From the NCBI RefSeq assembly GCF_047495875.1, contig NC_092475.1:14296001-14360000 (forward strand): a stretch of DNA of 64,000 bases, in the 5' to 3' direction. Origin of the DNA: Pithys albifrons albifrons (Eukaryota > Chordata > Aves > Passeriformes > Thamnophilidae). The position numbers were made by a program, and so were the translations under genes. Below are positions 12,001-21,657 of this stretch, piece by piece (position 1 is the stretch's first letter; each line of letters starts with the position of its first letter). The notes beneath the pieces were generated by a model, which was given only the letters and a program-made list of their open reading frames with translations, was not told the DNA's origin and did no database searches.

Positions 12001-14422
12001 TCCTCCAGTGATGTCAAATTCCCGCTCGTCAGACACGAACACAACCTCGTTAGCGCCAGCATCATCCGCGTTCTGAACCAGCTCCTGGAATTAGGGATCA
12101 GTGCCCGGTCACCTGGGCCTTGCCAGGCCCACAAGAAAAGCACCAGTCCTCTCTCCCAGTTGGGCACTCTCATGGGGCTGGTGCTGGGGAAGGACCAACA
12201 CTCCAGTGCTTGGGTCAATCTGCCTAGCTGGGCAGATGGGTGGGTTCCCTGAGGGTCTCACCTTGAGGATCTGCCCCCCATCCGGGTACTTCTGCAGGAT
12301 GCTGTGCAGGTAATCAAGGAAGACAGGTGCCCGCTGGCAGAAAATCTCCCTGTAAAGCAGAGAAAGGGGGAAAAGGTGTGGAGGAGGGTGTGTAACCAGG
12401 ATGCCATGTCCTCCTTGGAACCCCTGCATGTTCCCTTCCCTGGAGTGCATCAAGGACCCCATCTCCTCTCAGGACCCACTGAAGCAACCACCTCCAAGAC
12501 TACCCCTACACTTCCCCATGGCCCCCATCTCTTCCTGGGACACTCCAGTGTCCTGGGTTTGACTGGAATAGAGTTAATTTTCTTTTCAGAAGCTGGTCCA
12601 GTGCAGTATTTGGGATTTTGCAGGAGAACAGCATTGGTAATACACTGATGCTGGAACTGGTGTTCAATAATGCTTCTTCCAAGTCAAGGACTTTCCAGTG
12701 TCTCATGCTCTGCCAGTGAGTGGGGAATGGCCAGGAGAGCCGACCTAAACTGGCCAGATGGATATTCTGTACCACAGAACCTTCAGCCCGGTGTAGAAAC
12801 AGGGCCATGGCAGGGGAGTGGCCGGGAGCTGCTGGTCACTGCTGGGGGATGGCTGGGCATGGGTCAGAGGGGTGGTGAGCAACTGTTGGACATCACTGGT
12901 CTCTCCTGGGTTTAGCCTCTCTCTCTCTCTCCTTTTCATTACTATTAGTAGTAGCAGTAATATTATTATATTTAGTTTTATTTCAATTATTAAACCCCCA
13001 TAGGCTTTACCTTTTTTGATTCTCTCCCTCATCCCCACTGGGAGCAGTGAGTGGCTGTGTGGGACTGAGCTGCAGGCAGGGGCTAAACTGCCCATCCCCT
13101 TGGACTCATCCTAGGGGTTTGGGCAACTGCAGGGTGTTGGGGAAGGGAAGGCAAGGCAAGGGCAAAGGAAAAGGGAAAGGGAAAGGAAAAGGAAAGGGTA
13201 AAGAAAAAGCCATGTTGGAAGATTTCTTTCATACATTGGCTCTTGGAGAAGAGGCTAAAGGTGTCATTATCGGTAGTACCCACTGGATGGCTCCAGAAGT
13301 ACAGAGGGAATGGCAATGCTGAGCACACACAGGATATTAGATTCAGCTCCAGTCACTCTCTCTTATCACAAGCCAGTGCTACAGAACACAACAAAATGAT
13401 AACCTTAGCCCAGGCCCAGTGAGGATACACTTTCCTACAGGAACACATACACCAAGAAATGTTTTAGAAAACGCACCTGTAAGAACATACACAGGAAGTC
13501 CAAGATCAAACAAAACAACACTGTGTCCCACAACTATTAAACTACTAGAGTAAAAGCTTATAAGAACTTTGTTTTAACACACTGTTCAGATCAGTTGTTA
13601 TCTCAACCCTTTGTGCTCCAAGTTGGGCACCAAGAAGACAGTCATGGTTTTTAACCTCGGCCAGGAACTTAGTCTCAAGGAGCTGCTCACTGCTCCTGGT
13701 GGGATGAGGAGGAAAACCAGGAAAAGTTAAAACTCATGGGTTAACATAAGAACTGTTTAATAATTGAAATAAACCCAAATATATTGATATTACTGCTGCT
13801 ACTAATAGTAATGAAAGGGAGGGAGAGAGAAACAAAACCCAAGAGAAACCAGTGATGCCCACCAGTCACTCACCACCCCTCTGATCCATGCCCAGTCGTC
13901 CCCCAGCAGTGACCACTGGCTCACAGCCACCCCCACCCCCCTCCCGCCCCCGTTTCTATGCTGGGCAGAAGTTTCTGTGGTACAGATATCCGTCTGGCCA
14001 GTTCAGGTCAGGTCTCCTGGCCATGCTCCTCGCTCGCTGGCAGAGCACGGGACACTGAAAAGTCCTTGACTTGGAATACGCAGGATTGAACACCAGTTGC
14101 GGCATCAGTGTGTTACCAACGCTGTGCTCCCCTCAAATCCCAAACACAGGGCTGGACCAGCTCCTGGGAAGAAAGTTAACTGAATCCCAGCCGAAATCAG
14201 GACATCCAGCAACCCAGCAACTCCTCCGTGCAAGCCCCGACACCTGCAGTCCCCACCTGCCTCAGTCACCCTTCACCTCTCCCTACCGATTCCTGAGTCA
14301 GCGGTCTCACCTACCGCCCTCCGCGATCCCCGCAACGCTCCAGCCAATCCTCGCGTCCCCACAAAGCCCCAGTGCCACCCCAGTGGACATCCCACTCACG
14401 ATTGTGGCTGCCGGAGGGCCAT
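1..14422 (-). CDS. sacsin-like giant protein, 3'-partial (runs off left edge)
   Basis: Coding exons are 14400-14422, 12262-12349, 11982-12084, 11554-11700, 9872-11204, 9542-9630 and 8964 to beyond position 1. All junctions are GT-AG and the phases agree throughout. The last exon is open for 8964 nt, giving at least 3582 residues with no stop. Three Bergerat-type HATPase modules are visible. Their N-boxes are ELVQNADDAGA (residues ~38-48), MVQNAEDAGA (~1263) and VLQNADDAGA (~2228); their glycine boxes are GRFGLGFTSVYHLT (~106), GRFGLGFSSVYRVTD (~1341) and GKYGLGFNTVFHFTD (~2305). This is the repeat plan of sacsin (SACS), a giant co-chaperone-like protein; several short exons followed by one giant exon is also SACS-like. 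The predicted N-terminus starts MALRQPQ and enters the first module directly, without the ubiquitin-like domain of SACS. The J and HEPN domains, if present, lie outside the window. It is probably a paralogue, because the neighbourhood is not that of SACS. Biochemical function is inferred only. Confidence 0.92.
12549..13090 (+). mobile_element. endogenous-retrovirus LTR-like repeat, copy 1 (intron 1 of sacsin-like gene)
   Basis: The stretch starts with TGTCCTGG and matches, diverged but colinear, the reverse complement of 13640-14208. Shared blocks include the AGCTGGTCCAG region, the GTCAAGGACTTTCCAGTG region, a CATTACTATTAGTAGTAGCA block and a purine/pyrimidine-rich end. Length and structure (TG start, ATTATT-rich block near the 3' end) fit an abundant avian ERV LTR class. 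No protein-coding retroviral region is seen beside it. Confidence 0.6.
13138..13212 (+). repeat. (AAAGGG)n-like purine tract
   Basis: Almost pure A/G sequence of imperfect AAAGGG/AAGGCAAG units between the two LTR-like copies. Simple repeat with no coding signal. Confidence 0.8.
13640..14208 (-). mobile_element. endogenous-retrovirus LTR-like repeat, copy 2, inverted relative to copy 1
   Basis: This is the reverse complement of the same family as 12549-13090, in opposite orientation and about 550 bases away. It is diverged by substitutions and small indels, so it is old. The sense end begins near 14208 with the TGTCCTG motif. The spacer between the copies (13091-13639) contains a purine tract but no recognisable retroviral gene. 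Confidence 0.6.
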
Positions 14423-14640
14423 GGTGGAGCTGCACGGGGACCGCTGCCCGGTGCCCGGTGTCGCTGCCGGGCTCGCAGAGTCCCGCTCCGCCCCCGCTCC
14501 GGGCTCTGGCCCCGCCTGCCGCTCCAACAGTTTCGATTACCCGCTGCACAGGCAGACGGGGAAATGCTGTTTTTTAACTCCCAAAAAAGCGGCGGGGAGG
14601 AGCAGAGTTAAAGAGATGGTGGCGGGAGGTGGGAGGGTGG
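14400..14640 (-). promoter_or_regulatory. CpG-rich promoter and first exon of the sacsin-like gene
   Basis: GC- and CpG-rich sequence surrounds the start codon at 14422-14420, in contrast to the AT-richer DNA on both sides. The first coding exon holds only 23 coding bases before a GTGAGT donor, so the transcription start should lie within about 200 bases upstream (higher coordinates). No TATA box is evident. The exact start cannot be placed from sequence. Confidence 0.5.
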
Positions 14641-14654
14641 AGGCGGAGACACGA

Positions 14655-15075
14655 CTGTGGGCATATAGTATGGGGATACATGGGGATACGGCTACGAGCC
14701 CAGGGCCGTCAGGCCGTAGCCATGGGGATGGGACTCTGGGGGCCACTGGGAGATAGATGTATGGCCATCGTGTGGTGGGGCATTTGGGTATGATTATGGA
14801 ATGAGGACCATGACAATGGTATGGGGTGGGGGCATGAGGATATGGCTGTAGGGATGGGGCTACATGGCAATGAGTCAGGGATACATGGAAATATGTCTGC
14901 AGGACAGAGTACCATGGGGTAATGGCTGTGTGGCATGAAGAGCATGGCATTGGAGTGGGGGGAAGATGGAGACATGGAAATGTGGAGCACCGGGTAATGG
15001 GTACATAGCAATGGGGTGAGCGGGACACTTTAGGACATATCTGGGAATGGGATTGCTGTGGAGTGAGGGGATGTG
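14655..15075 (+). repeat. degenerate ATGGGGATA/ATGGCAAT-rich region
   Basis: There are many imperfect occurrences of ATGGGGAT, GGCATGG and ATACATGG-like words. This looks like a heavily decayed minisatellite. No gene was recognised here. Its minus strand is open in two frames for 180 and 100 codons, which simple-repeat composition explains. Confidence 0.4.
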
Positions 15076-15738
15076 TGAGCATGGCTGTGAGTTGAAGTGC
15101 TGTGGCAGGATTGGTGAGAGAGAAGGGTTAGCAGGTCTCTTCCAACTCTCCATGGCCCTGGTCAAAAGGAGATTCTGGATGACCAGGAGCCCACGTGACT
15201 TCTTCAAAAAGGTCATATCTTACAGGAATGTCCCTCCCTCATGGTAGATCCCTTGTGGCACGTCCCCATGGACAGGCAGATGATGACTTCCCCCCAGTCA
15301 CAAGAACTGTGTGGGGATGGAGGGAATAGGAGGATCAGAGGACCTGGAGGGCACTGAGAAAGGAATCTCCAGGGACATTGGCACTGGGGAACAGAAGACA
15401 TGGGCTCTCCCTGTCCTGCAGAGCCACTGAGCCTGGGGCAATCACGGACAGAGGGCCCTGGTGAGTTATGGGGCCAGCAAGAATCCATGTTGTGGACTCA
15501 GCTGGGCACAGAACTGGATCTGTGGCCATCCACAGGGGTTTTTAGGGTGAGAGAGGACCAGGACATGTGACCAGGTGAGGAATGAGGGACAATACATATG
15601 TTAAGGATGGGGAGGGATCAAAACATACCTGAGGGCCACATATGGGAGCCAAACATGCATCCAGGAAGATGTACAAATAGGCTGCATGATTGTGGAGAGC
15701 AACTATCTCAGATCAGGATCTCACAGATCCTCTTCATC

Positions 15739-15767
15739 CCATCCTCCCTCCCTCCCTCCCTCCCTCC
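15739..15767 (+). repeat. (CCCT)n microsatellite
   Basis: Seven or so tandem CCCT/CTCC units, just upstream of the candidate signal-peptide exon remnant at 15797. Confidence 0.9.
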
Positions 15768-15796
15768 ATCTCTCTGTCACTTACCATCTCACTACA

Positions 15797-16600
15797 GGGT
15801 GCTGGCTGCTCCAGCAGGGCAGCACACCAGTGAGTGTCTTATAGGTTCCTTGGGAGACAGCAATGTTCAGGATAAGACTAGAAGGGACAGGGACCCCAGG
15901 GCTGGTCTCCTGCCTATGACCAGCTTTCAGAATCATCTCAACTGTCCCGGATGAAGAAGCCATATTAAATGGATCATGAGGACCATATGGAGATCACTTG
16001 GACTGTATAGATCACATAAGATCAATTTAGGCACTATGAAGTGTTATAGACCATGGACGACCACAGGACATGACACTGACTGCATAGGGCACACAAGAAC
16101 CCCAAGGAGATCACATTGAGGCAACTCGGACTGCAGACCACAGGCTATGTGAAGACCACAGAGACATGAAAACCACTAGGAGTATGTGAGCAAGGAACCT
16201 GTAGGACATGTTGCTTTGGGGGGAGTGTAGGACAAATTTCAGGGGATGCAGTGGGACATCTCTCCAGGGAAGCCTCAGCTCTTCCTTCTGTCCCCTTGCT
16301 CCTGACTGCAATGATGTGCAGGTCAGTTCTTCATGGCTTCACTCCCACTCCAGGCAGGTTCACAGTCACCCAGGATCCTCATCCCCATGACCCTCAGAGC
16401 TGTGGTGGGACTGCAGACAGCTCTGAGCCCCCACTACACGTGCCACTACACATCCCACATACAGTGGGTGGTTTCTCCTCTGCAGGGATGGAGATGGGCC
16501 CTGCAGCAGTGCCAGGACCACTGGCCAGCCAGGGGACAGTGGACCACATTCCTGCTGCTGCACCAGAGGATGGCATTGTGCTCACAGGTTAGCCAGAGGA
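15797..16600 (+). pseudogene. possible decayed leukocyte-receptor-type Ig gene (signal exon 2 plus Ig fragment)
   Basis: At 15797-15828 an AG|...|GTGAGT segment would encode CWLLQQGSTP. It resembles the second signal-peptide exon of the intact receptor at 18986-19021 (AWLVAQSKTTL) in sequence and phase. At 16350-16480, Ig-like pieces occur in two different frames: GRFTVTQDP, then LQTALSPHYTCHYTS. They recall the G-x-F ... Y-x-C-x-Y pattern of the second half of such Ig domains, interrupted by a frameshift. No complete domain, start codon or membrane exon was found. The call rests on short similarities and could be chance. Confidence 0.3.
15965..16190 (+). repeat. degenerate GACCACA/GATCACAT-rich tandem region
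   Basis: Recurring imperfect words (GATCAC, GACCAC, ACATGA, CATAGG) at roughly 15-30 base intervals suggest an old tandem repeat. It lies inside the candidate receptor remnant. Confidence 0.35.
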
Positions 16601-18864
16601 AGAGGGAAGGAGCACGTTTGCAGTGATGGCATTTGTTGTCTCAAGTTACTGTTAACTGTGTGATGGAGCCCGCTGTCCTGGGGATGGCTGAGCACCTGCC
16701 TGCCCATGGGAGTGGGGAATGAATTCCTTGTATTGGCTTGCTTGCATGTGCAGCTTTTGCTTCCCATATTAAATGTCCTTTTTTTTTCAATTTTACCCTT
16801 CAATTCTCTTAGCTGTCCCACCAGGGGCTGAGTTGCTGTCTAGGATTAAAGCATGAGAGAAAGTGAGGACATCCAGTGGCAGAAAGGGTTAAAGTGGCTG
16901 GGATTAGGAATGCCAGGGACACTGACTCCTGTGAGAGAGTGACATTTCCCTTGCTGATGAGGTACAAGGTCTTGCAGCCAATGCAGTCACTGAGAAGCCA
17001 CCTTTGGGCAGTAGAACTGTCGCTGGGCTGGTCAAGTGGAATTAAGGAATTGTCTCCAGCCACATATTTTCATACCACTTGTAGAACTGTTTGTGGTGGT
17101 AGGACTCTGCCAATACATTGTTCATTAAAGCTTTTTTATATTTAAGGTCGAATGTGCCTCAAGGGGTACAATAAGGGGCATGTCCTGCTTAGCAGAATGA
17201 GGCTGGTGGTGGTGTTTGTGCAAGGGTCCTGTGTGCCTGTTTGGATCTGTGGGGTTGGCTGTATCTATGTGTGTCCCTATGTGTCCTGTGATGGCTCCAC
17301 AATTGGCTGGATCTGGGGGCTTGCAGGTGTGGCAGCCACATCTCTCTCAGGCTGCTGGATGCAGAAACTTCTAACAGTGGTGACAGAAGGGAAAGCCCTT
17401 TCCATGGTCCCATGCCTTGGATGTCCACCCAGAGGCCAGCCTCCACCTGAGGGATGTGCCCCTCTGGAGAGGGGCACAAGGAGTCCAACATGCCCATGGA
17501 TGGGCCCCATGATGATGCCACCCACTCCATCCTGGATGGCGAGAGCCAGGGCAGAGCCTGAAGGGTAGGCCAGGGGTTGTTCTCCTCTGGGCTCTGGTGA
17601 GGTTATAGCAATTTGGTGTGGCCAGTGAAGGCTGTGGAGGTGAATAGGCCTTGAGGGGAGGTTCTCCGAGGAAATGCTAAGAATCAGATGAGCCTGGGGG
17701 AGGCAGGAGACATGGCCAAAGGAGATGCCCAGAACGGGAGGAGGCCATAGGGCACCCTGCTGCCAAAACTTCTCATAGCCCATATCTCCAAGGAAGACTA
17801 AAGGAGTTGAAGGGGAAAGAAAGCAAAGGGTAGAAGGGGTCTAGGAGGTACCACACAGGGGTTCTAGAGAAGTCCAGTGTCCACTTTGCCTTTTCCCCCT
17901 GGGTTACACCCATAAAACCCCCACCTGCCCAGCCCTGAGTCCTCTGTACTTTTCCTGCTGTGGCCAACTGTGGCAGAGGTTGCACACACAGAGGGGGCAG
18001 GACATGCTGCCTGCAGCTCACAGGAGGACAGGGAGTTACAGACACTGCAGCCTTCAAAGCAGGACCTCTGGACAAGCTGCCACATGTGCCATACAGCTCC
18101 AGTGCCACAATCCATTCATTCCCTGCTCCCACATCACCTGGAGATGCAAGTGACTTAAGCTGTTTAATCAGCCCTACATTATGGCCAAAGGGAGCTCTGT
18201 CTGCATCCCTGGCCAGCACAGTCAAGATGAAGCTAAGGTTGGAGGCCTGGCTCCAGGTGGGGTGGAAGGGAGCAGTGATGGACCTTCCATTGGTCCAGTG
18301 TGGGACTGAGAAAGCCTGGGTGGGCGGGGATTGAGACAAACCCTGAAGGGTGCATCCATCCAGGTAGGAGGTAGTGCTGTCCTCTCTCCAATGACAAACA
18401 CTACAGACCAGGGGGAAGAAAACAGCCCTTGAGAAGGCCAAAAGGGAAGCCAAGTTCCTTTCTGTTCTAGTGCATTCTGTTGAGTCAAAAAGTCTGTGGT
18501 TTTGTGATTGCAAAACAACTCTCTGTTTCAAAAGGTGGAGAGAAAGACATTGCCCCATCAAGTGACCGGAACTAAGAAAGAGAAACAAAAAGTCCTGAGA
18601 GCTTTTCTTCCAGGATCTGCAGATCCTAAGACCAAGTCACCACAGGAGTCCAGCTCTGGGCATGTGACTGGGACACTGTGGTTCCAGTTCAACCAGTCCA
18701 GCCTTGCAATTGTGTCTGCAGAAACCCAAGCTGTGGGACAGAAGGTGGCTTGTGGCAACAAGGTCATATCAGGATCCACAAGAAGCCACCTAGTGCCTTC
18801 AGTCTAAGCTTTCCTCTGAAGAAGCCCTGCTGAGTCGAGTACAAAGAGAGCCAAGAGGAATACG
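16600..18864. other. intergenic, no gene recognised
   Basis: No exon with convincing splice sites and homology was recognised on either strand. An ATTAAA near 17125 on the plus strand could be a decayed polyadenylation signal of the upstream receptor remnant. A 271-codon minus-strand reading frame (17773-18588) shows no recognisable domain. The promoter of the Ig receptor must lie in the right part of this interval, but no clear core element is visible. Confidence 0.4.
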
Positions 18865-20839
18865 ATGCTTCCTGTGACCCCTGTGCTGGCCTTTGGTGAG
18901 TGCCAGAGATTGTGTGGGCTTCCAGAGGGTGGCAGGAGGCATCCAGAGACTTCACAGAGATGTTGCACAGATGCTTCTCTTGCAGGTGCTTGGCTGGTGG
19001 CACAGAGCAAGACTACACTGAGTGAGTATCTTGAGTTTGAGCACATCTCTGGTCCCCACCCATCTCCCAGGGCTCTTCTGCAGCCCCACAGAACAAAGCT
19101 CACCCTTGCGTGGAGATGGGGCCTGAAGGCAGCCCTAGGCTGACACCAGGGCAGCTGCTGGAGGCTCCCTGTGTGTCTGGTAGCATCTCTGTCTCTCTGT
19201 GCAGGTGCCCCCACAATCTCCATCTTCCTGAAGCCACCTGGGGTGATCCCACTAGGAGGCTCCACCACCATCTGCTGTAGCTGCCAGTGTGGCAATGGGA
19301 ACTTTGTGCTGTACAAGGATGGTCACCAGCTCCATACCCTGGAAGATAGTGGCAGCAAGGCCGAGTTCTCAATATTTAATGCCACCTACAAGGACAGAGG
19401 TACCTACAACTGCCATTACCTGGAGGGAGGCACTGTGCTGGCTCGCAGCGATGGCCTGGATGTCATAGTGACAGGTGAGGGATGTGCTGTTACCCCTTCC
19501 CGTGGGGTCACACACCCTAGGCACAGATTGGGATGCACACGGGCACTTGAGTCCCCTATCCACATGATGGGCAGCATTATTCTCTTCTTCCTTGGCTTGG
19601 GCAGGTGGGGACTATCCTCACCTTTATCTAAGCCTGTTGGTGGGCTCATGGAGATCTTGGTGGCTTCTGGCACCATGTCAAAGCCCTGTATGCCTTCTCA
19701 TGCCCTCTCCTCTTCTTGCAGGGATCCGTCTCCCTGGACCTGACCTCTCTGTCCTGCCTGGGCATGAGGTGACTGCAGGAGCTCAAGTGATATTCCATTG
19801 CACCACCACACACCCCAGTACTGGCTGTTTCCTGTACCTGGAGGGCCAGATCCGTGCTGAACTACTGTCAAGGGAACAAGATGACTACAACTTCTCCCAT
19901 ATGCAGAAAGGTCACGGGGGCCGCTACAGCTGCCAGTGTTTTACCAGGAATGCTTCAACAGAATGGTCTGCTGTCAGCAAGACCCTGGATTTGGTTGTGA
20001 GAGGTGAGAGATCCCCCAGCCACATCCTACTCTTTTCTTCCTCCCTGCAGTGTGTCACATCTGGGGGAACTAGAAACGAGCTGTAAGAGAGGTCCAAGCA
20101 GAGGATTTCAGCTTCTTTCAGCAGTTTCAGCCCAGCCAACTTCTCAGAAACACTACAGATGACGTACTGACCCTACAGACACAGGGTTGCTAGGCTGGCA
20201 GTCTGGGGTAAGGAGTCAGGAGACACAGCCCTGCACCTACCGACCCTGAGGACAGTCATATATCTTGCCACAGCTCAGTGGCACTGGCTGGCTGGCAGTG
20301 GCAGCCAAGAGCCACCTCTATGTTGCCTTCCTGTTTCCCATCTTTGGTGCCACTGGGTGGGGTGACAGGTGAGAGGCGTAGGTGACATGAGACAAGGATG
20401 TGGGAAGTGAAGCTGCCAGGAGTCCATGGGGCTCCCTGTGAACTTCCCTTTATCTCTCTTTAGCCCAGGAACTCCCCAGTGTGTCCCCTTGTCCTTGTGT
20501 CTCTTTGTCCTCAGAGTCCCGTGAGTCCCCTTGGACCCCCTGCTGCCCCCATGGGAAGATTTCTTTGGTCTGGGATCTATAGGGGGACTCCTCCCAGAGG
20601 CCCCCAGTGACCGTCCCTTTCTGTCCCCTGCAGATTACACGTTGTGCAACGCGCTGCGCCTGGCGCTGGGGGCCGGGCTGCTGCTCCTGCTGGGGCTCAT
20701 CGCGGCTGAAGCCACGCGAAGCCGCCGCTGCTGCCGGGGCGGGACCGCCCGCCCGCTGCCCGGGGGCATCGCTGCCCTGACCCTGACCAGTGCCGAAACA
20801 CCGGAACTCCCTTCTCGCGCCGCGCGAGGGCATGAATAA
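18865..20839 (+). CDS. two-Ig-domain activating receptor of leukocyte-receptor-complex type (LILR/CHIR/GPVI/TARM1-like)
   Basis: Exons are 18865-18895, 18986-19021 (36 nt), 19205-19474, 19722-20003 and 20634-20839. An optional in-phase stalk exon may lie at 20464-20520. The product is 274 residues, or 293 with the stalk exon. All introns are phase 1 except the first-leader style split, as in this family, and the 36-nt second signal exon is the family's hallmark. Ig1 runs from SIFLKPPGVIPLGGS to a TYNCHY cysteine. Ig2 has an FHC cysteine, an RYSCQC cysteine and the WSAVS motif. N-glycosylation sites are NAT, NFS and NAS. The last exon has ALRLALGAGLLLLLGLIAAE, a membrane helix with an Arg at its outer end, then a short tail without tyrosines. 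Known relatives with this Arg pair with FcR-gamma, so signalling through that adaptor is inferred. Which subfamily it belongs to is not resolved. Confidence 0.8.
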
Positions 20840-20840
20840 A
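20835..20840 (+). terminator. polyadenylation signal overlapping the stop codon of the Ig receptor
   Basis: AATAAA at 20835-20840 contains the TAA stop codon (20837-20839) of the receptor frame. If it is used, the 3' UTR would be only some 15-25 bases long, ending before the minisatellite. Confidence 0.6.
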
Positions 20841-20939
20841 CCCTTCCTGTCGCTGTCGCTGTCGTTGTCCCTGCACGCTCAGGGCCCTCCCCGGACCCTG
20901 CGGCACACGCAAAGGGGGGGCTGTGGCATGGGGCGGGGC

Positions 20940-21560
20940 CCAGGCCGGGACCACCGCACTGACCCCCCTGCACTGACCCCAACTCTGCACTGAACCCCCT
21001 GTGCACTGACCCCATCTCTACACGGACCCCCCCCTGCACGGACCCCTCCCCCTGCACGGACCCCTCCCCCTGCACTGATCCCCTCCCACCGCACTGACCC
21101 CCCTGCATTGACCCCACCTCTGCACTGACCCACCCCTGCACTGACCCCTCCCTGCACTGACCCACCCCTGCACTGACCCCACCTCTGCACTGACCCACCC
21201 CTGCACTGACCCACCCCTGCACTGACCCCTCCCTGCACTGACCCACCCCTGCACTGACCCCTCCCTGCACTGACCCACCCCTGCACTGACCCCTCCCTGC
21301 ACTGACCCCTCCCTCTGCACGGACCCCTCCCCCTGCACGGACCCCTCCCCCTGCACGGACCCCTCCCCCTGCACTGACCCTCCCTGCACTGACCCCTCCC
21401 TGCACTGACCCCTCCCTGCACTGACCCTCCCCCTGCACTGACCCCTCCCCCTGCACTGACCCCTCCCCCTGCACTGACCTCTCCTGCCACACAATGACCA
21501 CCCCAGCTGTGCAGTGACCACTCCTGCACACTGACCCTTGTACTGAGCTCTCCAATTGTG
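20940..21560 (+). repeat. minisatellite, unit about 16-17 nt (CTGCACTGACCCCTCC)
   Basis: About 30 tandem copies of CTGCACTGACCC followed by CTCC, ACCC or CTCCCC spacers. Variant units with CACGGA instead of CACTGA cluster in two blocks, near 21018-21062 and 21316-21365. The units degrade after about 21480. The strand bias (C-rich on plus, G-rich on minus) leaves three overlapping minus-strand frames open for 220-334 codons. These are repeat artefacts, not genes. Confidence 0.92.
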
Positions 21561-21651
21561 CACTGACCATTCCTGTTGCCCCACTGCACAGTGACCACTC
21601 TTGTGGCACAGGGACCACTCCCATTGCACAGGCCTCCATTGCTCACATTTG

Positions 21652-21657
21652 TTTATT
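21652..21657 (-). terminator. candidate polyadenylation signal of L3MBTL1
   Basis: TTTATT on the plus strand is AATAAA on the gene strand. It is the first such signal seen downstream of the AT-rich hairpin, and it would give a 3' UTR of about 4.25 kb. Earlier sites may be used; transcript data would decide. Confidence 0.35.

Noticed and set aside
14537..15082. 181-codon minus-strand frame rich in His, Pro, Ser and Cys
   Set aside because: Explained by the degenerate ATGGGGATA-like repeat; no domain or splice support.
17773..18588. 271-codon minus-strand open frame
   Set aside because: No recognisable domain, no convincing splice context, no conserved-looking composition. Kept only as an unexplained frame.
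20635..21639. 334-codon minus-strand frame (and overlapping 255- and 220-codon frames) rich in SVQGEG-like repeats
   Set aside because: All three minus frames are open because the minisatellite unit lacks stops. The products are translations of the repeat and of the antisense of the receptor's last exon.
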